DNA from: Flavobacterium johnsoniae UW101
GTDB lineage: Bacteria > Bacteroidota > Bacteroidia > Flavobacteriales > Flavobacteriaceae
Length of the DNA stretch: 64,000 bases
Direction: 5' to 3'
Assembly (NCBI RefSeq): GCF_000016645.1
Contig: NC_009441.1
Coordinates: 1,550,001 to 1,614,000 of the forward strand
The notes beneath the pieces are model-generated. The model did no database searches and had not been told where the DNA came from. It saw only the letters and a program-made list of their open reading frames with translations. The translations under genes were made by a program, and so were the position numbers. Position 1 is the first letter of the stretch, and the number at the start of each line of letters is the position of its first letter. Positions 38,209 to 48,476 of the stretch are shown here, one piece after another.

Positions 38209-39285
38209 TTATTTAATAGTGATTTTTTGAATTGCCCATTCATTGACTAAATCTGAATCTAATGCTTTTGTTACTACAAATAAACGATCTCCAGTAGAGT
38301 TGCTAAAAACAAAATATGGAACAGCATCATAAGTTTCTGCACTGTTTTTTTTCGTTTGATTGAAATATTTATCCAAATCGAGTTTATTTAAATAACTAAG
38401 ATCTGAATCGTTAAAAACATAGATGTTATTTGATTTTATAGGATTCCATTGATCGCCATTTGAAAAGATTACATATAATTTTCCTTTTGAAGAAGAATGA
38501 TCTAGCCAATCAATCTTAGAATCACTTTCGGAAGAAATTTTGCCATTATAAACCCCATCTAAACTATTAAGTTCAGAAGTTTTCAAGACATTTCTTTCTT
38601 TAGTAAAAAGCCTGTTGCCGTCTTCTGAGAACCATATGCTTGGAACAGTATAGTTTTGTTCTTCAAAGTTAGATTCGTATCTATCATCAATATTACCATT
38701 TTTAATTGTAAGTCGCTGAATTTTAGAGCTTGATGATGGGCTTTGGATATAGAGATATTTGCCTGATGGATGTAGTCTTCCTTTAGCTCCAGCATATATC
38801 TGATTGTATATACTTATTGGCATTTCGTAATTATATTCCAGATTCATATTAACACTTTTGATGTATGTCCATTGGTCTTTTTCTGGAAAAACGTACACCC
38901 ATTTATTGTTTCCAAGAACGATATCAAGCGCGGAACAAGAAATAGTATAGGTTTGAATTATGGATGGATTTTTTAAATTAACATAAGTGATGTGACCATC
39001 ATGACCCACTGCGGCTGTATTGCCATCTTGCGAAATTGAAATGCATGTAGGGGTATAAGCCAAAGAAATTTTTTTTAATGACTCTGTATTAGAATCAAAA
39101 ATGTTTACTTGAGAAGGATTTGACGAAACGTAAACTAACTGATCTGTTTTCTTTGAGTACTCAGCATCAATTACATTTGAATTTAGCAGTATCTTGTTTT
39201 CTTTAATATTTTCCGGATCATTAGAATCACAGGCAAATACCATGAAAATCAAAACAATTGCCAAAAGTATTTTTTTCATTAACAT
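38209..39285 (-). CDS. Beta-propeller lipoprotein, paralogue B (lacks the Ig/BACON-like domain)
   Basis: The protein has 358 residues, with a lipoprotein signal ending at Cys19 (VFACD) from the first ATG; a second ATG two codons on (MKKILLAI) is equally good. The mature protein starts almost at once with the propeller region and repeats the same motifs as its neighbour (DAEYSKKTDQLVYVSSNP, ISQDGNTAAVGHDGHITYV, LHPSGKYLY, WFSEDGNRLFTK). The pair clearly arose by tandem duplication with gain or loss of the N-terminal domain. A -7 promoter octamer (39322-39329) precedes it. Function is unknown. Confidence 0.75.
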   Translation of the reverse strand: MLMKKILLAIVLIFMVFACDSNDPENIKENKILLNSNVIDAEYSKKTDQLVYVSSNPSQVNIFDSNTESLKKISLAYTPTCISISQDGNTAAVGHDGHITYVNLKNPSIIQTYTISCSALDIVLGNNKWVYVFPEKDQWTYIKSVNMNLEYNYEMPISIYNQIYAGAKGRLHPSGKYLYIQSPSSSSKIQRLTIKNGNIDDRYESNFEEQNYTVPSIWFSEDGNRLFTKERNVLKTSELNSLDGVYNGKISSESDSKIDWLDHSSSKGKLYVIFSNGDQWNPIKSNNIYVFNDSDLSYLNKLDLDKYFNQTKKNSAETYDAVPYFVFSNSTGDRLFVVTKALDSDLVNEWAIQKITIK

Positions 39286-39321
39286 TTATTTTTTATTTGT
39301 GCAGGGACATATTTAAAGCAA

Positions 39322-39329
39322 CAAATATA
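39322..39329 (-). promoter_or_regulatory. -7 promoter element of the lipoprotein pair
   Basis: On the minus strand it reads TATATTTG and fits TAnnTTTG, 36 bases before the start codon of paralogue B. The gap between the two paralogues (38112-38208) is AT-rich with no strong promoter seen. Confidence 0.5.
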
Positions 39330-39369
39330 GAAAAGTAGTTAGAAGAATCTTTACGGAAAACCTCATTAA

Positions 39370-40017
39370 TTATATAATTCTAATTAATTCTGAAGCAGTA
39401 TTGATAACCACTTTTGCCCCGCTAGATTTCAATTCTTCTTGGGTTCTGTAGCCCCAAGTAACGCCCACAGGAAACATATTGGCGTTTACCGCAGTTTTCA
39501 TATCAATATCAGAATCGCCTACAAACAGGATTTCTTCTGGTTTTAAATTCCATTTTTTACTGATTTCAATCGCTTCAAACGGATTCGGTTTCTTAAGCGC
39601 TTCTGTGCTTAAACCAACAGCTGTGTCGAATTGTTTTGGAAATAATTCACAAGCTATTTTCTTTGTCAATTCATCTGCTTTGTTGGAGAAAACAGCCATT
39701 TTGATGTTTTGCGAAGTCAGATTTTCTAACAATTCTACAATGCCTTCATAAGGTTTTGTTTTGAGCGTACAGATTTTAGTGTATTCATCGACCATGCATT
39801 CAAAACAACTTTCGATTTCATCGTCAGAACTGTTTGAAGCAGGTAAAGCTTTACTTACCAGATTTCTTAAACCGCTCCCAATAAAATATTGATATGTGTC
39901 GTAAGTATGTGTAGGATAATTTAAAGCGGTAAGTACTTTATTCATCGCATCTGAGATGTCTTCTAACGAATTGACTAATGTACCGTCTAAATCAAAAATA
40001 ATTCCTTTAAATTTCAT
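39370..40017 (-). CDS. HAD-superfamily phosphatase, phosphoglycolate phosphatase-like
   Basis: The protein has 215 residues. The motifs are FDLDGTLVNSLEDI (nucleophile Asp pair, about 8-21), the Ser motif AVFSNKADELT (about 108-118), Lys in KKPNPFEAIEI and acidic pair in FVGDSDIDMKTAVNA (about 166-180). The cap type and the 'DGTLvdS' start match the phosphoglycolate phosphatase (Gph) branch, which removes 2-phosphoglycolate formed in DNA repair. The gene ends six bases before the BaiN-like gene start region and is probably co-transcribed with it. Confidence 0.87.
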   Translation of the reverse strand: MKFKGIIFDLDGTLVNSLEDISDAMNKVLTALNYPTHTYDTYQYFIGSGLRNLVSKALPASNSSDDEIESCFECMVDEYTKICTLKTKPYEGIVELLENLTSQNIKMAVFSNKADELTKKIACELFPKQFDTAVGLSTEALKKPNPFEAIEISKKWNLKPEEILFVGDSDIDMKTAVNANMFPVGVTWGYRTQEELKSSGAKVVINTASELIRII

Positions 40018-40023
40018 TTTGTA

Positions 40024-41232
40024 TTAAATATTTTGAGCCAGAATAAACCCGCTTGTCCAGGCATTCTGAAAATTAAATCCTCCCGTTATGGCGTCGATAT
40101 TTACAATTTCGCCAGCAAAGTAAAGATTTTCGTGAATTTTACTTTCCATGGTTTTGAAATTGATTTCTTTTAAATCGATTCCGCCTGCCGTTACAAATTC
40201 TTCTTTAAAAGTGCTTTTTCCGTTTACTTTAAATTCGGCTTTGGTTAATTGTGAAGTCAGATTTTGCAATTGAATTTTCGATAAATCTGCCCATTTCATT
40301 TCAGAATCAATTCCTGAAGCGAGAACGAGACTTTCCCATAAACGATTCGGAAAATCAAATGGAGATTTTTTTGAAACGGCTTTTTTGGCGTGTTCTTGTT
40401 TTAAATCTTTTAGGATTTTTTCGGCATCTTCAAAATCAACATCATTTAACCAATTCACGAAAATGGTAAATTGATAATTTTTATCGTGTAAAATACGCGC
40501 GCCCCAAGCCGAAAGTTTCAGGATTGCGGGACCGCTCATTCCCCAATGCGTAATTAATAAAGGGCCTGTAGATTCTAGTTTGGTATCTTTTACATTTACA
40601 GTAACTTGTGCGGCAACGCCGGGTAGTTCTTTAATTCGAGAATCTTTGATATTGAAACTAAATAGGGAAGGAACAGGGCTCACAACAGCGTGTCCGTGTT
40701 CCTGAAGCATTTCCCAAATTTTTGGGTTGCTTCCCGTTGCCATTACTAATTTTTCGGCAGCGTAATTATCAGTTTGTGTATCAATTTTCCAGTGATTTTC
40801 TTTTTTGAAAATGGATTGTACACTTTGACCAGTTAGTACTTTGATACCTAATTTTTCAGTTGCTTTTAAGAAGCAATCGATAATGGTTTGGGATGAATTA
40901 GAAACAGGAAACATTCTTCCGTCTTCTTCGATTTTTAATTCGACACCGTGTTTTTCAAACCATTCTATTGTATCTCCCGAACAAAATTGATGAAAAGGTC
41001 CTCGAAGTTCTTTTTCGCCTCGCGGATAAAACTTTACCAATTCGTTAGGTTCAAAACAAGCGTGTGTAACATTGCATCTTCCGCCACCAGAAACACGGAC
41101 TTTAGAAAGGACTTCTTTTCCTCTTTCTAAAATGGCAATTTTCAGTTTCGGATTTTTCTCTGCAATATTAATTGCAGTAAAAAAACCTGCAGCGCCTCCG
41201 CCAACGATTATTATGTCGAAATTTTTGATCAT
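40024..41232 (-). CDS. BaiN/HI0933-family FAD-dependent flavoprotein
   Basis: The protein is about 402 residues from ATG 41232 (MIKNFDIIIVGGGAAGFFTAIN); a longer frame upstream lies in repeat DNA. The FAD-binding Gly motif is at the N terminus, then VSGGGRCNVTHAC near 55-67, the HI0933 family hallmark, and the C-terminal motif YFAGEIVNIDAITGGFNFQNAWTSGF near 371-396. The family are flavin-dependent oxidoreductases of uncertain substrate in most bacteria. The R2 palindrome lies directly upstream. Confidence 0.9.
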   Translation of the reverse strand: MIKNFDIIIVGGGAAGFFTAINIAEKNPKLKIAILERGKEVLSKVRVSGGGRCNVTHACFEPNELVKFYPRGEKELRGPFHQFCSGDTIEWFEKHGVELKIEEDGRMFPVSNSSQTIIDCFLKATEKLGIKVLTGQSVQSIFKKENHWKIDTQTDNYAAEKLVMATGSNPKIWEMLQEHGHAVVSPVPSLFSFNIKDSRIKELPGVAAQVTVNVKDTKLESTGPLLITHWGMSGPAILKLSAWGARILHDKNYQFTIFVNWLNDVDFEDAEKILKDLKQEHAKKAVSKKSPFDFPNRLWESLVLASGIDSEMKWADLSKIQLQNLTSQLTKAEFKVNGKSTFKEEFVTAGGIDLKEINFKTMESKIHENLYFAGEIVNIDAITGGFNFQNAWTSGFILAQNI

Positions 41233-41245
41233 ATTTTTTTGGGTT

Positions 41246-41423
41246 GCCACGAATTGCACGAATTGGCACTAATTTTTTTTGCCACAGATTACACAGATTA
41301 AAAGGATTTTTTCTTTCGCCACGAATTACACTAATTTCCACGAATTATTTTAGGATGATAAATTTGTGTCAATTCGTGAAATTCGTGGCAAACAAATCTG
41401 TGTTAATCTGCGTAATCTGTGGC
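41246..41423. repeat. R2 nested palindrome, copy 2
   Basis: Units GCCACGAATTGCACGAATT (41246-), GCCACAGATTACACAGATTA (41281-) and GCCACGAATTACACTAATT (41318-) face complementary units ending ATTCGTGAAATTCGTGGC (about 41388) and TAATCTGCGTAATCTGTGGC (41423). This order (A-B-A then A'-B') differs from copy 1, where B lies within A, so the modules have been shuffled. Confidence 0.85.
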
Positions 41424-41426
41424 TAT

Positions 41427-42110
41427 TTATATTTTATCTGGATTATCAGAGATAATTCCGTTTACGTTGTAACTTTTTACTTTTTGAATGTCTTCTTCTG
41501 TGTTTACTGTCCATGGTAAAACTAAGAATCCTTTTTCCTGCATTTGATGAACATTTTCAATATTCAATAATTGAAAATCAGGATTTATGGCTTTTGCTTT
41601 TATTTTTTCGGCGAAAGCCAAAGCAGTTTCTATATTTTCTTCTGTTAGAACACCAATCGGGATGTTTGAATTTAAGTTTGATGTTTCCTCCAACATATTC
41701 CAATCAAAACTTGAAATGATAAAATGATTGTAATTCCAGTTTTTTTCTGAGACATATTTCTCAATTAATGCAACAACTTTAGACGCAGTTCCTAAACCTT
41801 TTAATTCAATATTGATGAGGCACTTTTTGTCAACCAAATCGAAAACTTCATTTAAAGTTGGGATTTGATATTTTCCATCAATTAAAAATGATTTTAATTC
41901 TGTTAAAGTAAAATCATTTACAAAACCTTTTCCATTTGTGGTTCTGTCGATAGTTTCGTCGTGAATTACAATTAAATGTTCATCGGAACTCAAATGAACA
42001 TCAAGTTCAATTCCGTCTGAATTTAGATCTAAGGCTTTTTGGAAAGCTTGTAAAGTATTTTCAGGTTCGTAGGCTTTGGCGCCTCTGTGTGCAATCTTTA
42101 AAACATTCAT
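41427..42110 (-). CDS. Glycerophosphodiester phosphodiesterase
   Basis: The protein is about 227 residues from ATG 42110 (MNVLKIAHRGAKAYEPENTL). It hydrolyses glycerophosphodiesters to glycerol-3-phosphate and an alcohol. The catalytic motifs are HRGAKAYEPENTL (about 7-19), ELDVHLSSD (about 37-45) and IHDETIDRTTNGKGFV, with ELKG further on for metal binding. No signal peptide is evident, so it is probably cytosolic. The longer frame (MAIIFPLLL) reads through a repeat-rich leader. It lies between R2 and R8 repeats. Confidence 0.9.
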   Translation of the reverse strand: MNVLKIAHRGAKAYEPENTLQAFQKALDLNSDGIELDVHLSSDEHLIVIHDETIDRTTNGKGFVNDFTLTELKSFLIDGKYQIPTLNEVFDLVDKKCLINIELKGLGTASKVVALIEKYVSEKNWNYNHFIISSFDWNMLEETSNLNSNIPIGVLTEENIETALAFAEKIKAKAINPDFQLLNIENVHQMQEKGFLVLPWTVNTEEDIQKVKSYNVNGIISDNPDKI

Positions 42111-42212
42111 TTTATAAAGGTTCAGAGTTGCAAAGGTACAAAGGAGCAAAGGAAAAATAATAGCCACAGATTAAAGGATTAAAAATGATTTTCAAAACCT
42201 GTGCTAAATTAC

Positions 42213-42282
42213 GTCTCTCGCAGATTTTGCAGATACGGCAGATTTTTAATTATCTGCATAATCTCCTAAATCTGCGAGAGAC
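42213..42282. repeat. R8 palindrome with perfect 15-bp arms
   Basis: GTCTCTCGCAGATTT (42213-42227) is the exact reverse complement of AAATCTGCGAGAGAC (42268-42282). Inside are further GCAGAT/ATCTGC words. Next to it, at 42162-42180, is a single R2 'B' half (GCCACAGATTAAAGGATTA), and at 42118-42152 are short CAAAGG repeats. Together they fill the gap between the amylase and GDPD genes. Confidence 0.85.
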
Positions 42283-42290
42283 AAATATTT

Positions 42291-43952
42291 TTAAATTTCT
42301 TCTAGTAAAACAATGTCAAAATCATTGTCGATAATCACTTTTCCATCTATTACTTCGACTTCTTGATTCGAGTATGTGTCTTTTAGTTTTGTTCCGTTTG
42401 GGAAGACGTCGCCAACAGGAAGTTCTTTTCTGCCTTTTGGTAAATCTACTCCCATAACTACTTTATCTATAAAAGAGCCTTTTGTAAATGTTCTGGAAAA
42501 AGTATAAGGATACGGATTAATAAGTTTGTGAACACCCGCTCCAACAGCAGGATGGTTTCGTCTAAACTGACCTAATTTCTGCCAATGCAAAAGCGTTTTC
42601 TGTGTTTCTGGATTATTCTGAATATCCTCCCAATTCATATTAGAACGTAATGTTGCATCGCCTTGAGTTCCTTCAATAACTAAAGATCTTGCAGATTCAT
42701 CTCCATAATAAACCTGAGACATTCCAGGCGAAAGCAATAGTTTATTTGCGGTTTCGATGCTTTTGGTTCTGTTGGCATCAAAAGGCTGACCGTCGTCATG
42801 AGAAGACATATAATTAAGGACAGAATATCCTTTTAAATCATTGTTAAGTGCATTCGAATATTTAGAAAATAAACCTTCGTAATCGTTTTGGGCAGCATTC
42901 CATTTAAACTCGAAATTGATCATGCTGTTGAAACCATTTTGGAAATAATTGACTTTTCGGTCTCCAAAATCATAATCCTGCCCTCCGCTGATTCCGTAAC
43001 CGTAAACTTCGGCAATTGTATAAAACGGATTTTGATCTAAAACTTGTAAAGGATGATGTTTTTTCCAAGTCTCAAATGCATAATCACATTCTTTTTTGAA
43101 ATCCGCCCAAAGGGCTTCTTCAGTGTGTTTTACAGTATCAGCACGGTAGCCGTCAATTCCGAATTCCAGAATGTAATCTGTAAGCCATTTGATGATGTAA
43201 TATTTCGGAGTTCTTGGGTAACCTGTTCTTTTAAAGAACTCGTCCAACGAAGCAATTTCTTTTTCATAACGGTCTTCTTTTTTCCATTTTTCAATTAAAA
43301 GAAGAGGAAGTTCGACTTCTTGTACACTTTCAGTTCTAATATCTGGAAGATTGTCAACCAAAGTACACATTGTTGTATTTTCGAATGATTTATAATCGCA
43401 AACTACGCCCGTTCTAACCCAATCTGAAGGCCAAACAGGGTCTTCTGGTGTTACTGGTCCTGTATGATTAATTACGCCATCCAGAATTATTCTGATGCCT
43501 TTTTCGTGTGCTTTTTTAACGAGATTTGCTAAGTCTTCTTTTGTTCCAAAGTTGGGATCTAAGGCGGTCCAGTCTTTTGCCCAATAACCGTGAAAACCAT
43601 AACTCAATCCAGTTCCTTCATCAACGCCGTCGTGAATTTGCTCGACAATCGGCGTAAGCCAAATGGCATTGATTCCTAATTTTTCAAAATATCCAGATTC
43701 GATTTTTTTAGTGATTCCGATGATGTCACCGCCTTCAAATCCGCGAAGTTTTCCCGGAGTTTTGGTTCGGTTAAAATTGACGTCGTTGGAAGTGTCTCCG
43801 TTGTAAAAACGATCTGTAAGTAAAAAATAAACATTTGCTCCTTCCCAAACGAAAGGTGTCTTTGAAGTATTATTCATTGTAACTGATTTTGAGCCAGAAC
43901 AACCCATTATTAAGAATACTAAAGATAGATAAAGGAAAGTGTATTTTTTCAT
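42291..43952 (-). CDS. GH13 alpha-amylase lipoprotein
   Basis: The enzyme cuts alpha-1,4-glucosidic bonds in starch or maltodextrins. It has 553 residues. A lipoprotein signal ends at Cys18 (FLIMGC), followed by SGSKSVTMN with no early acidic cluster, so a periplasm-facing anchor is more likely than a surface one (inference). GH13 motifs in order: region I DGVINHTG (158-165), the nucleophile Asp272 in DGYRADTVKH, the acid Glu315 in YTIAEVYG and Asp386 in YMSSHDDGQ. It is the last gene of the minus-strand starch block, 217 bases after the other GH13 gene across an R2 element. Confidence 0.92.
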   Translation of the reverse strand: MKKYTFLYLSLVFLIMGCSGSKSVTMNNTSKTPFVWEGANVYFLLTDRFYNGDTSNDVNFNRTKTPGKLRGFEGGDIIGITKKIESGYFEKLGINAIWLTPIVEQIHDGVDEGTGLSYGFHGYWAKDWTALDPNFGTKEDLANLVKKAHEKGIRIILDGVINHTGPVTPEDPVWPSDWVRTGVVCDYKSFENTTMCTLVDNLPDIRTESVQEVELPLLLIEKWKKEDRYEKEIASLDEFFKRTGYPRTPKYYIIKWLTDYILEFGIDGYRADTVKHTEEALWADFKKECDYAFETWKKHHPLQVLDQNPFYTIAEVYGYGISGGQDYDFGDRKVNYFQNGFNSMINFEFKWNAAQNDYEGLFSKYSNALNNDLKGYSVLNYMSSHDDGQPFDANRTKSIETANKLLLSPGMSQVYYGDESARSLVIEGTQGDATLRSNMNWEDIQNNPETQKTLLHWQKLGQFRRNHPAVGAGVHKLINPYPYTFSRTFTKGSFIDKVVMGVDLPKGRKELPVGDVFPNGTKLKDTYSNQEVEVIDGKVIIDNDFDIVLLEEI

Positions 43953-43994
43953 TCTTTAAGAGTTTTTTAGATAAACATCATGTTGAAAAAAATA

Positions 43995-44138
43995 GCCACA
44001 GATTACACAGATTAAAATGATTTTTTCTTTTGCCACGAATTACACGAATCTCCACGAATTAATTTATCATATTTAAATTTGTGAAAATTAGTGAAATTCG
44101 TGGCAAACAAATCTGTGCTAATCTTTATAATCTGTGGC
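43995..44138. repeat. R2 nested palindrome, copy 3
   Basis: The B unit GCCACAGATTACACAGATTA (43995-) lies outside and the A unit GCCACGAATTACACGAATC (from 44032) inside, facing the A' unit ending GAAATTCGTGGC (44104) and the B' unit ending AATCTGTGGC (44138). The nesting order is the reverse of copy 1. A lone R3 half (CTGCGAACTTCGCGGTTAA, 44148-44166) follows, touching the stop codon region of the next gene. Confidence 0.85.
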
Positions 44139-44169
44139 AAAAAGATACTGCGAACTTCGCGGTTAAGCT

Positions 44170-46032
44170 TTATTCCAATTCTAAAACCAAAGCCGATTTT
44201 GGTTCTAAAGTAATTTCAGAAGCTAAATCGAATGTTTTTCCTGTAATAACATCTTTACCAGATTTGTAGTTTTTGATGCTTTCTTTAAAACGGTTTGTTT
44301 TTACAACCTGTTCTTTTGCGTTGTTATTGAAAACTACCATTACGGTTTTACTATCAGTGTATCTGAAATATACATACGTGTTGTTTTCTGGAATGTAATG
44401 CGTCATTTTTCCAAAATGAACCGCTTCGTTTGTTTTTCTCCAGTTGAATAATTTTGAAGAGAAATCAAAGTAAGCAGCTTGTTCTGCAGTTCTTCCTTCT
44501 TTGGTGAAAGCGTTGTTTTTATCTCCAGCCCATCCGCCTGGGAAATCCTGACGAATATCGGCATCTCCGCCTTTGCCTTTATCTCCGCCCATTCCAATTT
44601 CTGAACCGTAATAGATTTGCGGAATTCCACGAACTGTTGCCAATAAAGTCATTGCCAGTTTGTATTTTGGTAAATCATATTTGAACTTTTCGTTCATACG
44701 ATCTGTATCGTGATTTTCGGAAAAAACCAAAATGTTATTGGTATTTGGATATAAAAAATCCATTGCAAAATTGTTGTAGAATTTAATCAATCCGCTGTCC
44801 CAGTTTGGTTCATCTTCACTGAAGGCAGAAGTGATTTGACTCTGAAGAGTAAAATCCATTACAGATGGAAGGTTTGAATTGTAATTTTCGATAGCGCCAA
44901 TTTTACTGTCTTTTTGCCAAAAAGCTAAATTCGCCTGATTGTGCATCCAGATTTCACCCACGATATTAAAGTTAGGATATTCGTCTGTAATAGATTTTGC
45001 CCAATTTGCCATAGCAGTTTTATCTGAATAGTTATAAGTATCTACTCTAAATCCGTCAAGATTTGCAAATTCGATCCACCAAATAGCGTTTTGAGTTAAA
45101 TATTTGGCAACCAAAGGATTTTTTAAATTTAAGTCAGGCATTGATGGTACAAACCATCCATCAACACAAACTTCTTGGTCTATTTTTGAAGCGTGAATAT
45201 CTGTAATAACTTCACGTCTGTGGTGTGTTTGAGTGAAAGTTTCAAATTGATTGAACCATGTTTTGGTTGGAATATCTTTCATCATCCAGTGTGTAATTCC
45301 CCAGTGATTTGTTACATAATCCATAACTAGTTTCATGTTCTTTTTGTGCATTTCTGCCGATAAACGAGCATAGTCATCGTTTGTTCCGTAACGTGGATCT
45401 ATTTTATAAACATCAGATTGTCCGTACGTATGGTACGAATGCTGTTTGTCGTTGTCTTCGCATAAAGGCGTGCTCCAGATTGTAGTTGCGCCAAGAGATG
45501 AAATATAATCTAAGTTTTTGATGATTCCTTCTATATCTCCACCATGACGTCCGCTTGGGTCTTGACGGTTTCCTTTTTCAGTTAAAGAAGCATCGCTGTC
45601 GTTTTTCGGATTTCCGTTAGCAAAACGATCCGGCATGATTAAATAAATCAAATCCGATGCGTCGTAACTTTTTCTGTCTGCTGAATTGGCTCTTCTTTCT
45701 TTTAGAGCATATTTTTGTTTAAAGGCAACTTTATTATTGTTTTTGAAAGAGAAAACCAATTCAGAAGCTTTTACGTCTTTTGTATCGATTGTTACGAAAA
45801 GATAGTTTGGGTTTTCTGTTTTTTCTACATTTTTGATCGCAACATTATTAGAAACCGAAGCTTCATATTGTGCAATATTTTTTCCGTAGAACATAATCTG
45901 CAGTTCCGAATTTTTCATTCCTGCGTACCAAAATGGCGGTTCTACTTTTTGGATTTGCGCTTTCGCGGAAGCGGAAAACAACAAAACCAATAGGACTAAT
46001 TTATAGATAAGTGATGTTTTTTGGTTTTTCAT
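44170..46032 (-). CDS. GH13 cyclomaltodextrinase/neopullulanase-type enzyme (SusA-like)
   Basis: The protein has 620 residues with a cleavable signal peptide (about 1-25, ending ASAKA), so it is periplasmic. An N-terminal Ig-type domain (about 28-115) precedes the barrel, as in neopullulanases. GH13 motifs: region I MDYVTNHWG (237-245), nucleophile Asp331 in DGFRVDTYNY, acid Glu360 in NIVGEIWMH and Asp442 in FSENHDTDR. It resembles the SusA role of breaking imported oligosaccharides. It lies between the GH97 and the second GH13 gene on the same strand. Confidence 0.92.
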   Translation of the reverse strand: MKNQKTSLIYKLVLLVLLFSASAKAQIQKVEPPFWYAGMKNSELQIMFYGKNIAQYEASVSNNVAIKNVEKTENPNYLFVTIDTKDVKASELVFSFKNNNKVAFKQKYALKERRANSADRKSYDASDLIYLIMPDRFANGNPKNDSDASLTEKGNRQDPSGRHGGDIEGIIKNLDYISSLGATTIWSTPLCEDNDKQHSYHTYGQSDVYKIDPRYGTNDDYARLSAEMHKKNMKLVMDYVTNHWGITHWMMKDIPTKTWFNQFETFTQTHHRREVITDIHASKIDQEVCVDGWFVPSMPDLNLKNPLVAKYLTQNAIWWIEFANLDGFRVDTYNYSDKTAMANWAKSITDEYPNFNIVGEIWMHNQANLAFWQKDSKIGAIENYNSNLPSVMDFTLQSQITSAFSEDEPNWDSGLIKFYNNFAMDFLYPNTNNILVFSENHDTDRMNEKFKYDLPKYKLAMTLLATVRGIPQIYYGSEIGMGGDKGKGGDADIRQDFPGGWAGDKNNAFTKEGRTAEQAAYFDFSSKLFNWRKTNEAVHFGKMTHYIPENNTYVYFRYTDSKTVMVVFNNNAKEQVVKTNRFKESIKNYKSGKDVITGKTFDLASEITLEPKSALVLELE

Positions 46033-46048
46033 AGTGAAGTAGAATTTA

Positions 46049-46130
46049 AACCATATAAGAAATGTAAGAACAATTAAGAAAAAAACTGGGGGATTTTAAT
46101 TTTAAATGATCTTACATTTCTTATATGGTT
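46049..46130. repeat. R6 palindrome with perfect 21-bp arms
   Basis: The left arm 46049-46069 begins AACCATATAAGAAATGTAAG. The right arm 46110-46130 is its exact reverse complement. The loop is 40 bases and contains a short G run. It is the whole gap between the GH97 and GH13 genes. A lone half lies at 34841-34860. Confidence 0.9.
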
Positions 46131-46138
46131 AATTTAAA

Positions 46139-48265
<2,127 letters not shown>

Positions 48266-48300
48266 TTAAATTTATAGTAACGTATTAGTGGGTATAATTG

Positions 48301-48438
48301 AACACATAGAAACATAGATTTTATCTGTAAAAAATAGAGAATAAAGAGAAACTGGTTTCTTTCACATAGTGAACTATGTTTATTTTAAATAAGTGAAACG
48401 CCTTTTTTGAGTACTCTAAATCTATGTTTCTATGTGTT
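48301..48438. repeat. R7 palindrome with perfect 21-bp outer arms
   Basis: The left arm 48301-48321 starts AACACATAGAAACATAGATT. The right arm 48418-48438 is its exact reverse complement. Inside lies a smaller dyad, ACATAGT-GA-ACTATGT (48364-48379). It fills most of the 223-base gap between the GH65 and GH97 genes. Confidence 0.88.
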
Positions 48439-48476
48439 TAATATTTTTTGTTAATTATCCCTAATGGTTTATTGCA

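Noticed and set aside
41244..41519. Plus-strand frame across the R2 palindrome and the GDPD 3' end
   Set aside because: It is made of repeat sequence and antisense DNA, with no family resemblance.
44081..44269. Plus-strand frame across the R2/R3 repeat and the GH13 3' end
   Set aside because: Same reason: repeat-derived and antisense to a well-supported gene.
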